64,000 nucleotides of DNA from Grifola frondosa (Eukaryota > Basidiomycota > Agaricomycetes > Polyporales > Grifolaceae), in assembly GCA_001683735.1 (NCBI GenBank), contig LUGG01000013.1, positions 1,364,001 through 1,428,000 on the forward strand. The letters run 5' to 3'. The notes under the pieces were generated by a model that had not been told where the DNA came from, did no database searches, and saw nothing but the letters and a program-made list of their open reading frames with translations. The translations under genes were made by a program, and so were the position numbers. Numbering within the stretch: position 1 is the stretch's first letter; every line of letters starts with the position of its first letter. This document shows positions 47,379 to 58,493 of the stretch, piece by piece.

Positions 47379-47492
47379 ATCCAAGAAAGCCCAGAGGTTC
47401 TGACTGAACCAGTATCTCCAAATAATTGGAATGCAGTTCACTGGGATGGTCTACATTATAAGAATAATCATGCTCCAGGTCATCAGCAGGCT

Positions 47493-48992
47493 GTGGATAT
47501 CCACAATTACATATCACACACCTTGTATGAGCACTTGTTGCTTAAATATTGTGCCCAATATGGTCATGCTCATGGACCACTTCAGCCTATCTTAGGTTCC
47601 ATCTCATCTTGTGAATCTGATTATCTCATAATGAGAGATAATTGGAGTACAAATATAGGAATCCAAGAAGACTTGTTTTTGTTACGTGACATCAAAGTAT
47701 CCATTGATGGCATATTTCAGATGATTTATTTGCCTGAGGCAGATAAGCTCCCACCTTCTACAGTCAAAGTTGAGACTCAGACTATAGAAACTGATATGTC
47801 AAAATCGGGAACCAGAGAATTGGAGAAAGTGAATGAAGGATTATGTGCAGACATTCAGGTCTCAAAACCAGAAGTACCAAAGATAATGCGAGTAATCCCA
47901 GCTGAAACCACTCACAAATGTGGTGTTGTCGATGACCAACCAATTTGGATACCTGTTGAGGAAGATGAGTTTAGACCCATAGAACCTCCAGGATCTCCAC
48001 CAGTACATCCCGGTAATTCTGTAGCAATCAGAATAGAAGGAAATATGGGAATAGTTGCTTGGTATAAGTATGCAGACCAGTGGATTACTCCAATCAAATT
48101 GGACCCAGACATATTATGGACCACAAGCTCTGGTAAACCTGTCAAGCAAGTAGGAAAACTCACAGACCATCCAGAATGGAAATGAATGAAGGAAAAGATA
48201 GTGAGGAAGGCCAGGAAAAGGGAATTGAAGGAAGGAGAGTTGAAGGAAAAGAAAGATCAAATTAAAGATAAGCCTTTATTCTCCAATATGGATGCACCAA
48301 AATCAATCCAGAAGATTCCCGCAGAGGCTACTCACCGATGTGAGATTGTCAATGGACAGCAGCTATGGGTATCAATTGATGAGGACATATTGGAACCTGT
48401 GACTACACCAGGATCTCCCCCTGTTGCTCCTCGTCACACTACTGCCATAAGGATGAGCAACAAATATGGGATTTGTATTCGGCATGAATATGCAGATGAA
48501 TATGTTATGCCTATCATGCTGGACCCGGATATCATTTGGCATACGGATAAAGACATACCAGTCGAAAGGGTCGGAAAACTCACTGATAATCTAGCATGGG
48601 ACGCATGGAGAAAGAGGGAATCATTGAAGACCCAAAAATCGAAGACAGCAGTCACATCACAGAAAAGGCATAGATCACCTGAGAAAGTGATTTATACCAG
48701 ATATTCCAATAGAGGTGGTCACAAAGCTCTAGAAATATGGGATTCAGACAGCGAACCAGACATACCTGAAGAAATGTCAGGGCTCCTACCTGAGACAGCG
48801 AAAATATTGTTTCTGAGGAATGAAAATCAGGAAGGAAATTATGAGGATACATATCCCTTACCCTCCGATTCTCAGGCATCAGATAATCAGGAACCAGTTC
48901 TAGCAGATAAATTCAATGCAGTCATGGCACCTCGTCGGAAGCACAAGCTGAAAGTGAATGCACGGTATAACCGATATCTGAATGGAAAATAG
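47493..48992 (+). CDS. Tandemly duplicated C-terminal domain of the gag-protease element
   Basis: Two ORFs, 47493-48185 and 48186-48992, lie in one frame and are separated by a single TGA followed at once by ATG. Each carries one copy of a roughly 95-residue module: IPAETTHKCGVVDDQPIW ... PPGSPPVHPG ... LDPDILW ... VGKLTDHPEW, and IPAEATHRCEIVNGQQLW ... TPGSPPVAPR ... LDPDIIW ... VGKLTDNLAW. The function of the module is unknown to me. The end is basic (RRKHKLKVNARYNRYLNGK). No reverse transcriptase, RNase H or integrase follows before the next elements, so this is either a non-autonomous element or one truncated after this point. Confidence 0.65.
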
Positions 48993-49625
48993 TATGAAGT
49001 GATAGATTACTGTGGACTTATAGAGTGTCGCACTCTAGACAATCAGTCTGACATCGAGTTGGACCACTTGGCCTAGAGCCCATTCAGTCACCCTTCCTGT
49101 TAGTAACAGCCAGCCGGAGTTTGGTGGAACCTGTGTTCACAGGCGAGCCGGTCCCGGCCGGATGAGCATTTGAATTTGCTGTAATTGGGGTCTGGCCAGT
49201 GAGGTCTCAGTGCATTGTGACCCTGCTGGTTTTTGGAAAGATTTACTTACATTCCGAAGATACTGATGATGCATTGATATTTCGGGGTTGGAGGGTATAC
49301 ACCGGACATTCGCTTATGGTCCATTGTACACTTTAAAACTGCATTTAAATTTCGTCCATTGATCCATATTCAGACCAATCATATTGACACCCGATATTTA
49401 TGTATATTTCATGATTATTATTGCCATTATATTATGTACACCTCCAATATATTTATTGTCGGCATTACAGTATATGCACCAAAAATATATTCATTCTCGG
49501 TGTTAGAGCACATACACCGAAAATATATTGACTCTCATGATTAAAGTATGTGCACTGATGATACACACATTGATCTATGTTGAACCAAAATTATATATGT
49601 TCTTCAGTTATAGTACAAATATAAA
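48993..49625. other. Non-coding 3' region of the gag-protease element, then AT-rich sequence
   Basis: Near 49023 there is a TGTCGCACTCTAGACA motif that could mark an LTR edge, but no second copy is in the window to prove it. Imperfect repeats of ATATATT and ACACCGAAAATATATT lie at 49480-49530. Confidence 0.35.
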
Positions 49626-49710
49626 GCCTTTGTGGTTTAGTGGTTAGTTGCATGAATGTATAATGTGTATGTGTTTCATCAAGTCCCGGGTTCAAGTCCT
49701 GTTGGTGGCA
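49626..49710 (+). tRNA. tRNA-like pol III unit (tRNA pseudogene or SINE head)
   Basis: 85 bases with an A-box-like TGGTTTAGTGGTTAG (49632-49646), a B-box GGGTTCAAGTCC near 49688, and a five-T stretch directly after the end (49711-49715) as a pol III terminator. The acceptor arm (GCCTTTG against the 3' end TTGGTGGC) pairs poorly and the anticodon arm is not convincing, so a functional tRNA is unlikely. No body of a SINE is recognised downstream. Confidence 0.45.
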
Positions 49711-49765
49711 TTTTTAATCATTAATTATATATTCATATGGATGCATCCTTATTTCATTCAGTGTA

Positions 49766-51004
49766 AGATAGGCCCAACACACTTTCAACTACATCATGTG
49801 ACCATGCTCTGTCATGCTTACACCCTTTTGACAGTGAGGAAACCAATGAAAAACTATAGGCTCAGCACTGAGCTCATTTAAATATATTTACTCACAGTCA
49901 AGTTGGGTGAAAATAGGTGCTCCACAATCTGACCATGGCCAATTTTTGATTTGAGGTCCAGTGAAGAAGTAGATACATGATCCTTGAAACACGGACCATG
50001 GTTTGCTTATGTAATCATGAAGATACCGTGCCTTCAAAATGTGCATGAGGTCAAGCCGCATGCCCAGTGTTCTTGCACTTCACAGATTGCTTACATGGTC
50101 AATTCTTTACAAATGGATGTGTATCACTGCAGTCTGTCTGTTGAACAAACTGCATGGACATTGAACAAGAAGTACCGTGGTTACTGCCAGTGCCATGTGC
50201 TTCCTTCAACAAACTGGAAAAGGCTTGTATTTCACCATAGCCTCCATCATTCCTGCTTATGCTCCATAAATTTCTCTCATTATTTCATGTGCTGAGCTGA
50301 TACATGTTGTCCTGTCACTCACGAGGAACTCTCAACTTACAATTGAATATGATTATTGCTACTAATTCTACGTAACTCCATCAATAAGTAGAGCTGAGTT
50401 CGGCCAAATTTACGGTCTCAAACCGTGAGTGTTACACGGAGTCACGGACATCACGGGTTAGTCACTTGTCCCAGGCTTGAGTGCCCAGCTGTGACTGCCT
50501 CAAACAGCAGTCCGAAGCACATTATAAAATACAATTTTATTTCGAGATAAATAAGAGAGCTATTATGTACAGATCATCCAAAATTTTGAGACAGAATGAG
50601 GCACGACGGGGAAGAGGGAGGCCAATGCATGTTCGCGCCGAGGCAGCCACCAAGGCGCAAGGCGAAACCGTAAATTGACGTGCTGAAACCGTGAATTTAC
50701 CAGTGAGAATGAAGCTGAGGAGGGGGTGGAATTTCGCAGGGCACCGCGCGACAGCGCGCACGAAATTTTGCGTGATGGGGGAAATTCACGGTCTCGGATT
50801 TACAGTCTCGCATACCTGCACGGCCGGACCATCACGCTTTGGGCGCTGGGAACAGTCAGGTGATGACCAGCGTGGGGGCGGCGTGACGAGACAGTAAATG
50901 TGCGTGACAGAACCGTGAATATAACGGAAGAAGTACTTATACTTTGCATTCACGTGATGTGTCACACCGTGACCATAGTAGTCGAAAGTGTGCTGGGCCT
51001 ATCT
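49766..51004. mobile_element. Non-autonomous relative of the Tc1/mariner-type element
   Basis: The ends AGATAGGCCCAACACACTTT and, inverted, AGATAGGCCCAGCACACTTT match those of the element at 37168-39866. TA flanks both ends (49764-49765, 51005-51006). The subterminal CACGTGATGTGTCACACCGTG is also shared. The 1.24-kb interior does not encode a transposase. Its right half has many CCGTGAATT/AATTCACGG-like words (50400-50930), possibly a second nested element, and is CpG-richer than the left half. Confidence 0.8.
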
Positions 51005-51006
51005 TA

Positions 51007-51685
51007 TGTGATGGATGCATCCATCTCTCATTGGACTAATGTGCCGGATGCATCTGTCGAACTGAAGCTGCTCTAACACTAACATTGCAAATAAGAGAGC
51101 TAAGTGCTTAATTTGAAAGGACCATAACCCGATTTGATCAACTGTGAACCCCTCCTTTTTGTAGTTAGACACAGCAAAAAATATTTTATTATAATTAGAT
51201 TGCACACTATACCATAAGATTACAATGTACTTTATCTATGATGCAAGAGAGTACCTATGTGTGCAGGACTGACGTGATCTGCTGCACGCTCTGCTGGGCG
51301 CTTGCAGCCTGCCCTATCTGGCAAGATGTGCACAGTCTGGTAGCCTCGTGGCCTCCCTGGCCAGATTGCATGTGTCTGCTGGACGGTGCAATGTCCACCA
51401 GACTTTGGACTTTTTGCTGATGACTTGCTGTAGCTTGTGTTTCAAGTTGGCAGCAAGTTTCCGGCTTACACCACACCAGCTTAGCTTCCGGCAACACTAC
51501 TGCTAGTATTTTGAGGTAAAGGTTGCCTCAGAAACATTCTCACACATGCTTCCCATATTCACACATGATGTCATACTAGAGTAAGAGGAGGATGGACATC
51601 CCACACAATGTTGCAAGGACTGCATTCAGAACGTAATCCATATTCTTTTGTCTGTGTCCGATGTTAATTTGTCGGGTATTTTTGC
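51007..51685. other. No supported gene
   Basis: Short ORFs only; composition shifts to more CpG around 51.65 kb, where the KDZ fragment begins. Confidence 0.4.
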
Positions 51686-52530
51686 TCATGAATGATATAA
51701 AACGTCTTGCCTTTCCCCCTTTTGAAATTCAACAGCTGAATGCGGAACAAAACAGCCATGTCTTGCACAGGGCACGGCCCCAATCCCAGTCGCTTCTAGT
51801 AAATTATGCCAGTTTGCATTAGCCAGGTTCGCCGCTGCATGATCGTTACAGGTGGACTTCCGTATTGCTGCTGTCACAGTGATATTATTCCCAGCTGAAA
51901 GAATAAAACACAGCTCCTTCGACTCCTTAGCCACTTTCAAGTGATTTTTGTAGTCCCGATCATAAACCATGAAGCCTTGGCCATCACGTAATGTAACATC
52001 ATCGTCCGGCCGTCTCACCTTCATGTGCTCCGCGGAAAAGTTACCATCCATCACGAAGCTTCTAGCGTCCTTCAAACTGACTGGCAGGTGAATTTTTGCA
52101 TTGTTTGAAATTAATATAAACATACTGATCTTTCTCATCTCTTTCCCAGTCCTCCAACAGATTGATTCCCGGCTGTGAACAGGCCGGGAAAAATAATGCA
52201 TGACTCCCTGGTACATTTACTCCACAGGCTTATGAGCCGCACCATTCAATGTCGAGATCTTCTCATAGTATTTCATGCTAACGATCTTATCATCCGCTTA
52301 GAAAACCATGTCCAGTAAGAGGTGTGTGACATACTGGTGCGGAGTCTCGCGTAATAGTTCAAAGTGGCCGTCTTGCATTCCTTGTTTTCAAGGAGAAAGT
52401 CATCCCGTAGTCTAAACGTAAATGCCGGCCGGGGCGATTTGCCGCTCGCGGCGATTTGCCGCTCGCGGGGTATAGCCCCAAGATCAGTAGTTGTATATCT
52501 GGCTTCTCCGCATTCCCACACCCACACCAA
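51686..52530 (-). pseudogene. KDZ transposase, N-terminal fragment
   Basis: Two pieces on the minus strand. At 52440-52300: FTFRLRDDFLLENKECKTAT with LNYYARLR, the segment before the catalytic core. At 52216-51686: PVHSRESICWRTGKEM, then FVMDGNFSAEHMKVRRPDDD (with the conserved D-G-N-F-x-A-x-H-M motif around the first catalytic Asp), STCNDHAAANLANAN, ATGIGAVPCARHGCFVPHS and FQKGERQ. An intron of about 50 bases probably lies between KESKE and KSTCND. The fragment ends after FQKGERQ, so the remaining core and C-terminus are missing. It lies directly downstream of the TET/JBP-like gene, in the same orientation. Confidence 0.85.
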
Positions 52531-52745
52531 TGGACTTCAAATATGATGGACCCCGCTGGTGTCGACGATTATCAAAGTATTTGAACAATCATTAATTCCG
52601 TGTGTTATATCCGATGTTGGTGTGGTTGACAATGCTATTCCATTGGTGTCAGACTACTTTGCCCAACGCATGTTTCCTGCATGTTATCAGCATGTTGATA
52701 ACCGACTGGCGAATCAGATCTGTGACTACAGAACACGTAATATAA

Positions 52746-53771
52746 TTAGTCCATCCACTGCTGATAATATTTCCTACTCATCCAGTGGGGATATTCTACC
52801 TCCGCATATCTGATCACATCCTCCGACATGAAGTAGGCACAGCATAACCTCTCTCCCGCGGTCATCCTAACAGTGTGTGGGATTACCTTGCCGCAAATGC
52901 CAATAACAGTGCCCGGATTGTAATTAGCCTGTATTCCGATCGTCGGTAATTCCAAGTCGGCATTTGAATATGGTCCTAGAGTGACAAGAATGTCCATCCA
53001 CGGCGCTCGTCCTGAATTATCCCGGTGAAACGGAGTTTCCCGGTTGGAGATTATTTGCACGGCAGAAAATACCGAGGTCCAATATCGAAGGAACGGCTGG
53101 AGTGTCCCATCGCAGGTCAAGTGGTTCAGAGTGTCGATTCCGGCGTTATATAACTCCGGTTGTATCGTATTGAGTATGCCGCTGATGACCGCATTCGATT
53201 CTCCGATGTTAATCAACCATTCTTGACATTCGGGGAAATTACGAAGCATAGCACATGTCTCCGGCCTGTATGGCAGTCTCTTCATGAACCATGAGGTGAG
53301 TTTTATAAAGTGCCGAAAGCATTTTACCAACCTTATGTCCTTGCTGAAACCACCCTGCCGACAAGGAAATAACTCCGGGCGGGAACCATTTACAATCATC
53401 CAGAGATTTAAAGAGCGAAACGGAGTTTCTCCATGACTTTCCGTTGTTATTTTGCCGAACCAACGATTCCATTTTCCGCACGGCATTCTCAATTTTGAAC
53501 TGAGTGGAGGTTAGTCGGAGGTCAGTCTGTCAATCAGCCCGACAAATAATTCCTTTACCTGTCGATCGGTGGATAAAATCTCCGGTAGAATCCAGCAGAG
53601 GATGCGACCGTGTTTATCGACCACGATTGATGCCGAATATATTTTGCCGATTCCGGATAGCGGTGGAAAGCGTTCATGTAGGTCATTCTCCATGTCTTTG
53701 TTTTTGCCGGTCGGCTTCTTTCCCAAATGGTCGTTGTAATGGTCGACATCCCAATTTAGTTGAACTATCAA
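52746..53771 (-). CDS. TET/JBP-like 2-oxoglutarate Fe(II) dioxygenase (fungal DNA base oxidase family)
   Basis: Three exons give a clean 304-residue reading: 53771-53559, 53499-53332 and 53279-52746, with introns of 59 and 52 bases (53500-53558, 53280-53331) in phase 0. The N-terminal part has ASIVVDKHGRILCWILPEIL, then PPGVISLSAGWFQQGH. The core carries H-x-D in ETPFHRDNSG (His212, Asp214), a distal His in GKVIPHTVRM (His262) and Arg271 for 2-oxoglutarate, in the order expected for the double-stranded beta-helix. Family members oxidise 5-methylcytosine or related bases. All key residues are present and the frame is open, so it may be functional. An upstream exon is possible. The acceptor of the second intron is a non-standard-looking GAAG. 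Fungal TET/JBP genes are known to occur with KDZ transposons, as here. Confidence 0.82.
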
Positions 53772-54484
53772 AATTTGAATATGCGTGCATGTTGTTGAGG
53801 CGCTTTCCAGACACCAACTTACTAGGATTGGTGAATGCCTTCACAAGCTCATCCACTATGGCCATACATTCAAATACCATGTTGTAGCTCAACAAAATAT
53901 TTGGTGTTGGCCTGGCAATTTTGATGTCATGGGGAGACCTGGTCTTCACATGTAAACAGTATTTGAATAATTGTGACATGTACAAAGATAGAGCCTCTGT
54001 AAATTGGAGGTCATAGGCTTCCTGGTGACAGTTCTGAAAGTCAGACACATGGATGTGCAAAAGGAAAGTTCAATCTGCATACTATCATAGAATGATTTGA
54101 CAACATATCAAGCTTCAAGAATCAAATGTCCAAGATTGAGGGGACAAAAAATTTGCAGTGAAGAACACAAGCAGACAGCAGCAGATTTATTACATGATCA
54201 CAACAGAGCACCCATTACTTGTTATTGCAGACCTGACGCAAATATGAACATACGACTATACACAACATTCTATATCATGTAAATATATACAAAAAAGGTC
54301 ATTCTATCAACTACATGTTCGCGATAAATAAGGCATCAATTATGGAGATACGTACTCAGGTTGAACGTATTTTTAAACCAACTGCAGCATTCACGAACAA
54401 TTCAGCTAAAAAGGACAAAATCGATTCGGAAAGTGTTTCACATCTAATCTCCGACATCTGACTTTCAATCTGTGAGGTTGTCGT
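53772..54484. other. No firmly supported gene
   Basis: A minus-strand ORF at 54060-53683 overlaps the TET/JBP exon in another frame. Its upstream part (NILLSYNMVFECMAIVDELV) could be an upstream exon or another gene, but there is no motif to support it. Confidence 0.3.
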
Positions 54485-54556
54485 CATCAACCCTTTCCGG
54501 TGCATCACCAGATCGATCTTCATAATATCTACATTTCATCAAGAACGACGTCTTCC

Positions 54557-54685
54557 ATGATTCAGCTCACTCATGAGGAATTGGTGAAACTTTGGAATGC
54601 TTCGGAGGAGCATTACGGCGGATCAAAGTCTGAACGAAGATTGCTTCAAAAGCGTCTTGCTGCTGAATGTTGCAGTGGTCGGTAG
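54557..54685 (+). CDS. Short hypothetical ORF, possibly a first exon
   Basis: ATG at 54557 in a protein-like reading (LTHEELVKLWNASEEHYGG) of 42 codons, ending at TAG 54683. A fold-back element begins about 28 bases later and could have truncated the gene. Unknown family. Confidence 0.25.
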   Translation: MIQLTHEELVKLWNASEEHYGGSKSERRLLQKRLAAECCSGR

Positions 54686-54713
54686 TGCACGGTGAATTAG
54701 GTCGTGTTAATTA

Positions 54714-55258
54714 ACAGCGGGTAATTTACACTGTAAATTACGGTAAATTACGGTAAATCTCAAACACGGCCCACAGAGGGGTGTAAAATAGGGTAAATTT
54801 CAAGTGTTGTGGCTGAATATGATCATGGCTCAACATGTGTAACCAAGGTCAGATATGTTTTCTCAAATCTTATCCGACCACCACGACAGTACTTATTTAC
54901 AACTCAAAAGGCAGGGAGTCCCGTGAAATGGTGTCCTCCCAAGCCCAAAATGCACAATCTCATTAGTGATCAGGCGGCTACCACTGACTCCGTGCTAACA
55001 CCATCTCGACATCAGGCGAAAACTGACAACTGCCAAGCTGTTTAATATCCTTGCAGACCCACCTCTGCCACTCGAGAAACAGGTTCCCGTTGCAGTTGCT
55101 ATCTCAAAAAATTGCACCCTCAGCAGCTCTAGCAGAACAGGATGGTTGGTAGGAAACTTCAGTAAAATTGACTGTAATTTACAATAAACTGCTCTTTGAC
55201 ACTGTAATTTACCGTAAATTAACGGTCTGTAAATTACGGTAAATTACATAGGTAAATC
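54714..55258. repeat. Fold-back element with iterated GTAAATTAC motif
   Basis: Both ends are built of the near-palindromic word GTAATTTAC/GTAAATTAC: four or five copies at 54720-54800 and five at 55155-55250, arranged as inverted ends around a 350-base interior. ACACTGTAAATTACGGTAAA at the left pairs with the right end. No coding capacity was found. The repeated sites could bind a transposase or a host factor. Confidence 0.65.
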
Positions 55259-56188
55259 CACCTGATCGTCCCACACTTTGCCTTTAGTTAGCCTGCACAT
55301 ACCGTATGATGTAAGCCATTTAATTAGAGTTGATTCCCACCATTCCTCTTGCCCGGGAAAAGAGAGCTCAAGAGCTCTGGGGCACCTTGCAAACAATCAA
55401 ACTCGTCAGTGCTTCAGCCACCAAATCTCGCACAGCTATCAAGCATCCAATTCCGATGATGGTCCGGTGGCATCCATGCACGTGCTCCCATGTTTCCACC
55501 CCGACACCCGTATTCCCTGCTCATCATGATATTCTAGATTTCATTTCCCCACACTGATAACTCCCATATATCTCACTTCCAATTGATATCCCCAGTGCTT
55601 TCAAACATACTTAGATTTGTATCTCATTTCCAAATCAACATAATCTTCATACTTATATATTAATCCCACAATGTGGGTATTCTCAAGATAATTTCAGACT
55701 ACTTATGTTGACTGCTATTGCACACTGTGTGTTAATTTACTCCAGTATTTAAAACTATTAAAAAACCATAATAAAACTACTCTCTCCACATTGTAATAGA
55801 GACCATGCGCTTAAAGGACACATATTGCCCATCACATCATCTCATTAATTCGTGAGTCATACGACATTCATCATTCTGTTGGGGCAAGTGCCAAGTGTGT
55901 CTTTCGGACCCACAGCACTCCAGGGAGTTACCCGAGTGGGGAGCGCTGAGAGATCCACACTGATGTCCGCATTGTCAATTGACCAATCAATGTTCTCCAG
56001 TATCGTCAGTATATTCCCAGGGCTGAGTTTATAAAGTGCAAGGAGATGGTAGGTGTGTGATCAATTGCTTCCCTTCTTCACCTCAGCATTTCTCTATTCC
56101 CACGTAACATGCATAAGATGGCGTGGCCCTAGCATGAGTTAAATCTACTCATCTCCTCTTTGCTGTTTCACTACTATCTCTCTCTGGC
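55259..56188. other. No firmly supported gene
   Basis: Overlapping ORFs at 55278-55557 in two frames and one at 55852-56034 show no recognised motif. The upstream region of the gene at 56189 is included. There is a CT-rich stretch around 56150-56180. Confidence 0.4.
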
Positions 56189-58126
56189 ATGAACCAGGAA
56201 CCTCTGCCTCCTATTACCGACTGTCATTTTAGCTGTTCTGGTCTAAAGTCACTTTGTGCAATTCTTGCAAATGTAATGGGTCTCGGCCACACTTACACTA
56301 GCCAGTTGAATGCCATGACAGTTGCATTTTTCGCAGGAGGTGTGCACACCGATGGGATGAACACCCACCAGTGAGACCACTTTCATCCACTCTTCATCTC
56401 TGCCCATGCAGGTTTGACTCTGGGTCCGGATGGTAATTTGGCTCGGGCTTCATTTCAGAATCAGTTCCTATGTGTGATGTTCGATTTGGTGAGTAATCCG
56501 AACATTTGTGGTGGTCCAATATTATTAATGTTTCATTCAATAGGTGACAGTATGGGATCGTTTCACTGGTGGTGCAACACTTCTCATACATGTTGAAGGT
56601 AACATGATATGAGCAACTTGTCCAGTTGCAGAAGACGTTTGGGTGCAAGTGTACTTCTCAGAGCTGCTGATGGAGGAGTTGGGGACAAAGGTATCAATTG
56701 CACACATTGTGCAGATGTATATTGAGAACATCGGGGTACCTGTGGTCACCTGTTGGGAGCATGCATTCAAGAATACTGCCTTTCTGAACGAGAGGATGGG
56801 GACTCCAAGTGAGGTCTCTTCCAAACCCATTCTGATACCTCCATCAGCTGATAAATTGATGCGACATGTGTTTCGTGGTCATCCATCTGGGGTTTTAGAT
56901 TGTCTCATTGATGATTATGTAGCAGAGCATGCAGCTGCTGGTACTGCCTGGTTTGCTGTTCCTTCCAATGCCAGCATGCCCACCATCAATTCTATTGGGT
57001 GGTATCAGGTGGAGGTTAATAAGCTGAAGTTGAGGGTCCAGGAGCTTGAAGCACTAGTAGATGAGAAGGATACATTTGTCAGGAAGCTTCATAGCAACAT
57101 GAATGAGGCATGTGCAAGTAAGTATTTGTTCAGTTTATGGTGCTGCGCTGACATTGCTTCAATGACAGGCCTGCTCATGTGGGCAAATATGCCACTATCC
57201 CCTCTGTGCCATCATGTGGCCATGCCATCCATCAGCTCCCCTCATGGTCATGCACACTCACCTGCTAGAGGTAGGGGCCTTACCCCCATTGCTAAGGGCA
57301 AGGTACCCACATTTAGCATTGCATGTGGCATATCTCCATCTGCGGTGTCATCAGTGTCATCAGGTTCATCAGGGTTGGGTTCACATGATGTGGATTCTCC
57401 CAGTGTAGTGTTGCTGCAGCTAAGTCAGGCCTAAATGATATATGCCTTATAACTTGTGCAATTCTTCAGCTATCATAGTGATCTTACATTTATTTTGTAG
57501 CCTAGATATAGCCGCATACTCGTGCCAAATATCAAAATGATATACCTCATATTGACGGAAATATAGCCAAAAAGCCGATTGCAAAGTCCGACTTTTTAGT
57601 CAGCTTTTTTACCAATGTAACTGAAATTGAAACATATTAAAGATAATTATGCAAATGGTGGTGTTACATTCAAATACATATACATCTTAGCTATTAATTT
57701 CAATTAAGATCATGTCATTATTTGCAAAACTCACATCAAAATATCTAAAAAGCTGAAACAGGTGTGACTAAGCCGTGGCAACACTATCCCAGTGGAAATT
57801 CATTCCTTCACATGGGTAACATTGGTAATCATAATGCTGATCCATGCAGTGAGAAGTACACTGGCAACTCTACTGGGTCAAATCCTTTCATTGGTGATAA
57901 CCCTCCCATTCCTTCCCTTACCCCGAATGACACTCTTCAGTTTGATAATCACACCGATGCCATGGTGCAATGCTATGGCCTTCAGCCCAGCATCCATGAA
58001 TGTTTGTTGAACCTCTGCGAAACAATTCCCATGAGTGGGTGGGTGCTGGAGATTGAGTTTTGCTTGAACTGTTCAGAAGGAATGGCACAGGAGTTGGTGA
58101 CAGTGATGAAACTGGACATGGTTTGA
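56189..58126 (+). pseudogene. Hypothetical multi-exon gene split by a hAT-like MITE
   Basis: ATG 56189. Exons 56189-56339, 56412-56488, 56546-about 56598, about 56635-57117, 57169 onward, with GT-AG introns; the 57118-57168 intron (GTAAGT...CAG, 51 bases) is in frame. One apparent small frameshift lies near 56579. The first exon reads HFSCSGLKSLCAILANVMGL. The middle has a coiled-coil-like VNKLKLRVQELEALVDEKD. A Ser-rich linker is cut by the MITE at 57406-57786. Removing the MITE and one TCCCAGTG copy rejoins DVDSPS with GNSFLHMGN in one frame, and the gene then runs to a TGA at 58124. Insert plus duplication is 389 bp, so the frame is destroyed as it stands. Family not recognised. Confidence 0.6.
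57406..57786. mobile_element. hAT-like MITE (family 3) inserted in an exon, perfect 8-bp duplication
   Basis: 381 bp, TAGTGTTGCTGCAGC ... GGCAACACTA. The target duplication TCCCAGTG is at 57398-57405 and 57787-57794. It is in the same orientation as the copy at 15929. The perfect duplication and open reading on both sides suggest a fairly recent insertion. Confidence 0.95.
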
Positions 58127-58493
58127 TTGGGTCACATCATCATCTGAGGTTGTGTCATTCATTTTCATTTGTTGCTGTGATTTCACATGAGATGTGACAT
58201 GTTTTCGGACTACAGGTGAATTCATGTCGCGGATTTGCCACAAAGTCTCCAGTCTTTAGTATATATGTATGGGTCAAGTCAGACATATGTTGTGATGTGT
58301 ATTTAGGTTTTGACAGGTGTCTCTATCTCACATTGTCTTGTTCTCTGCATTGTCGAATTTGAACGTGCTCTTCTCAGGCTTCTAACTTGTCATCATGACT
58401 TATCCCATAACAATTTTGTTGACTGTTCCTGTGAAGTGACATGCTCCACCTACATTATCACATGAGGAACAGCAGCAAATTGCTCAGGACAAT

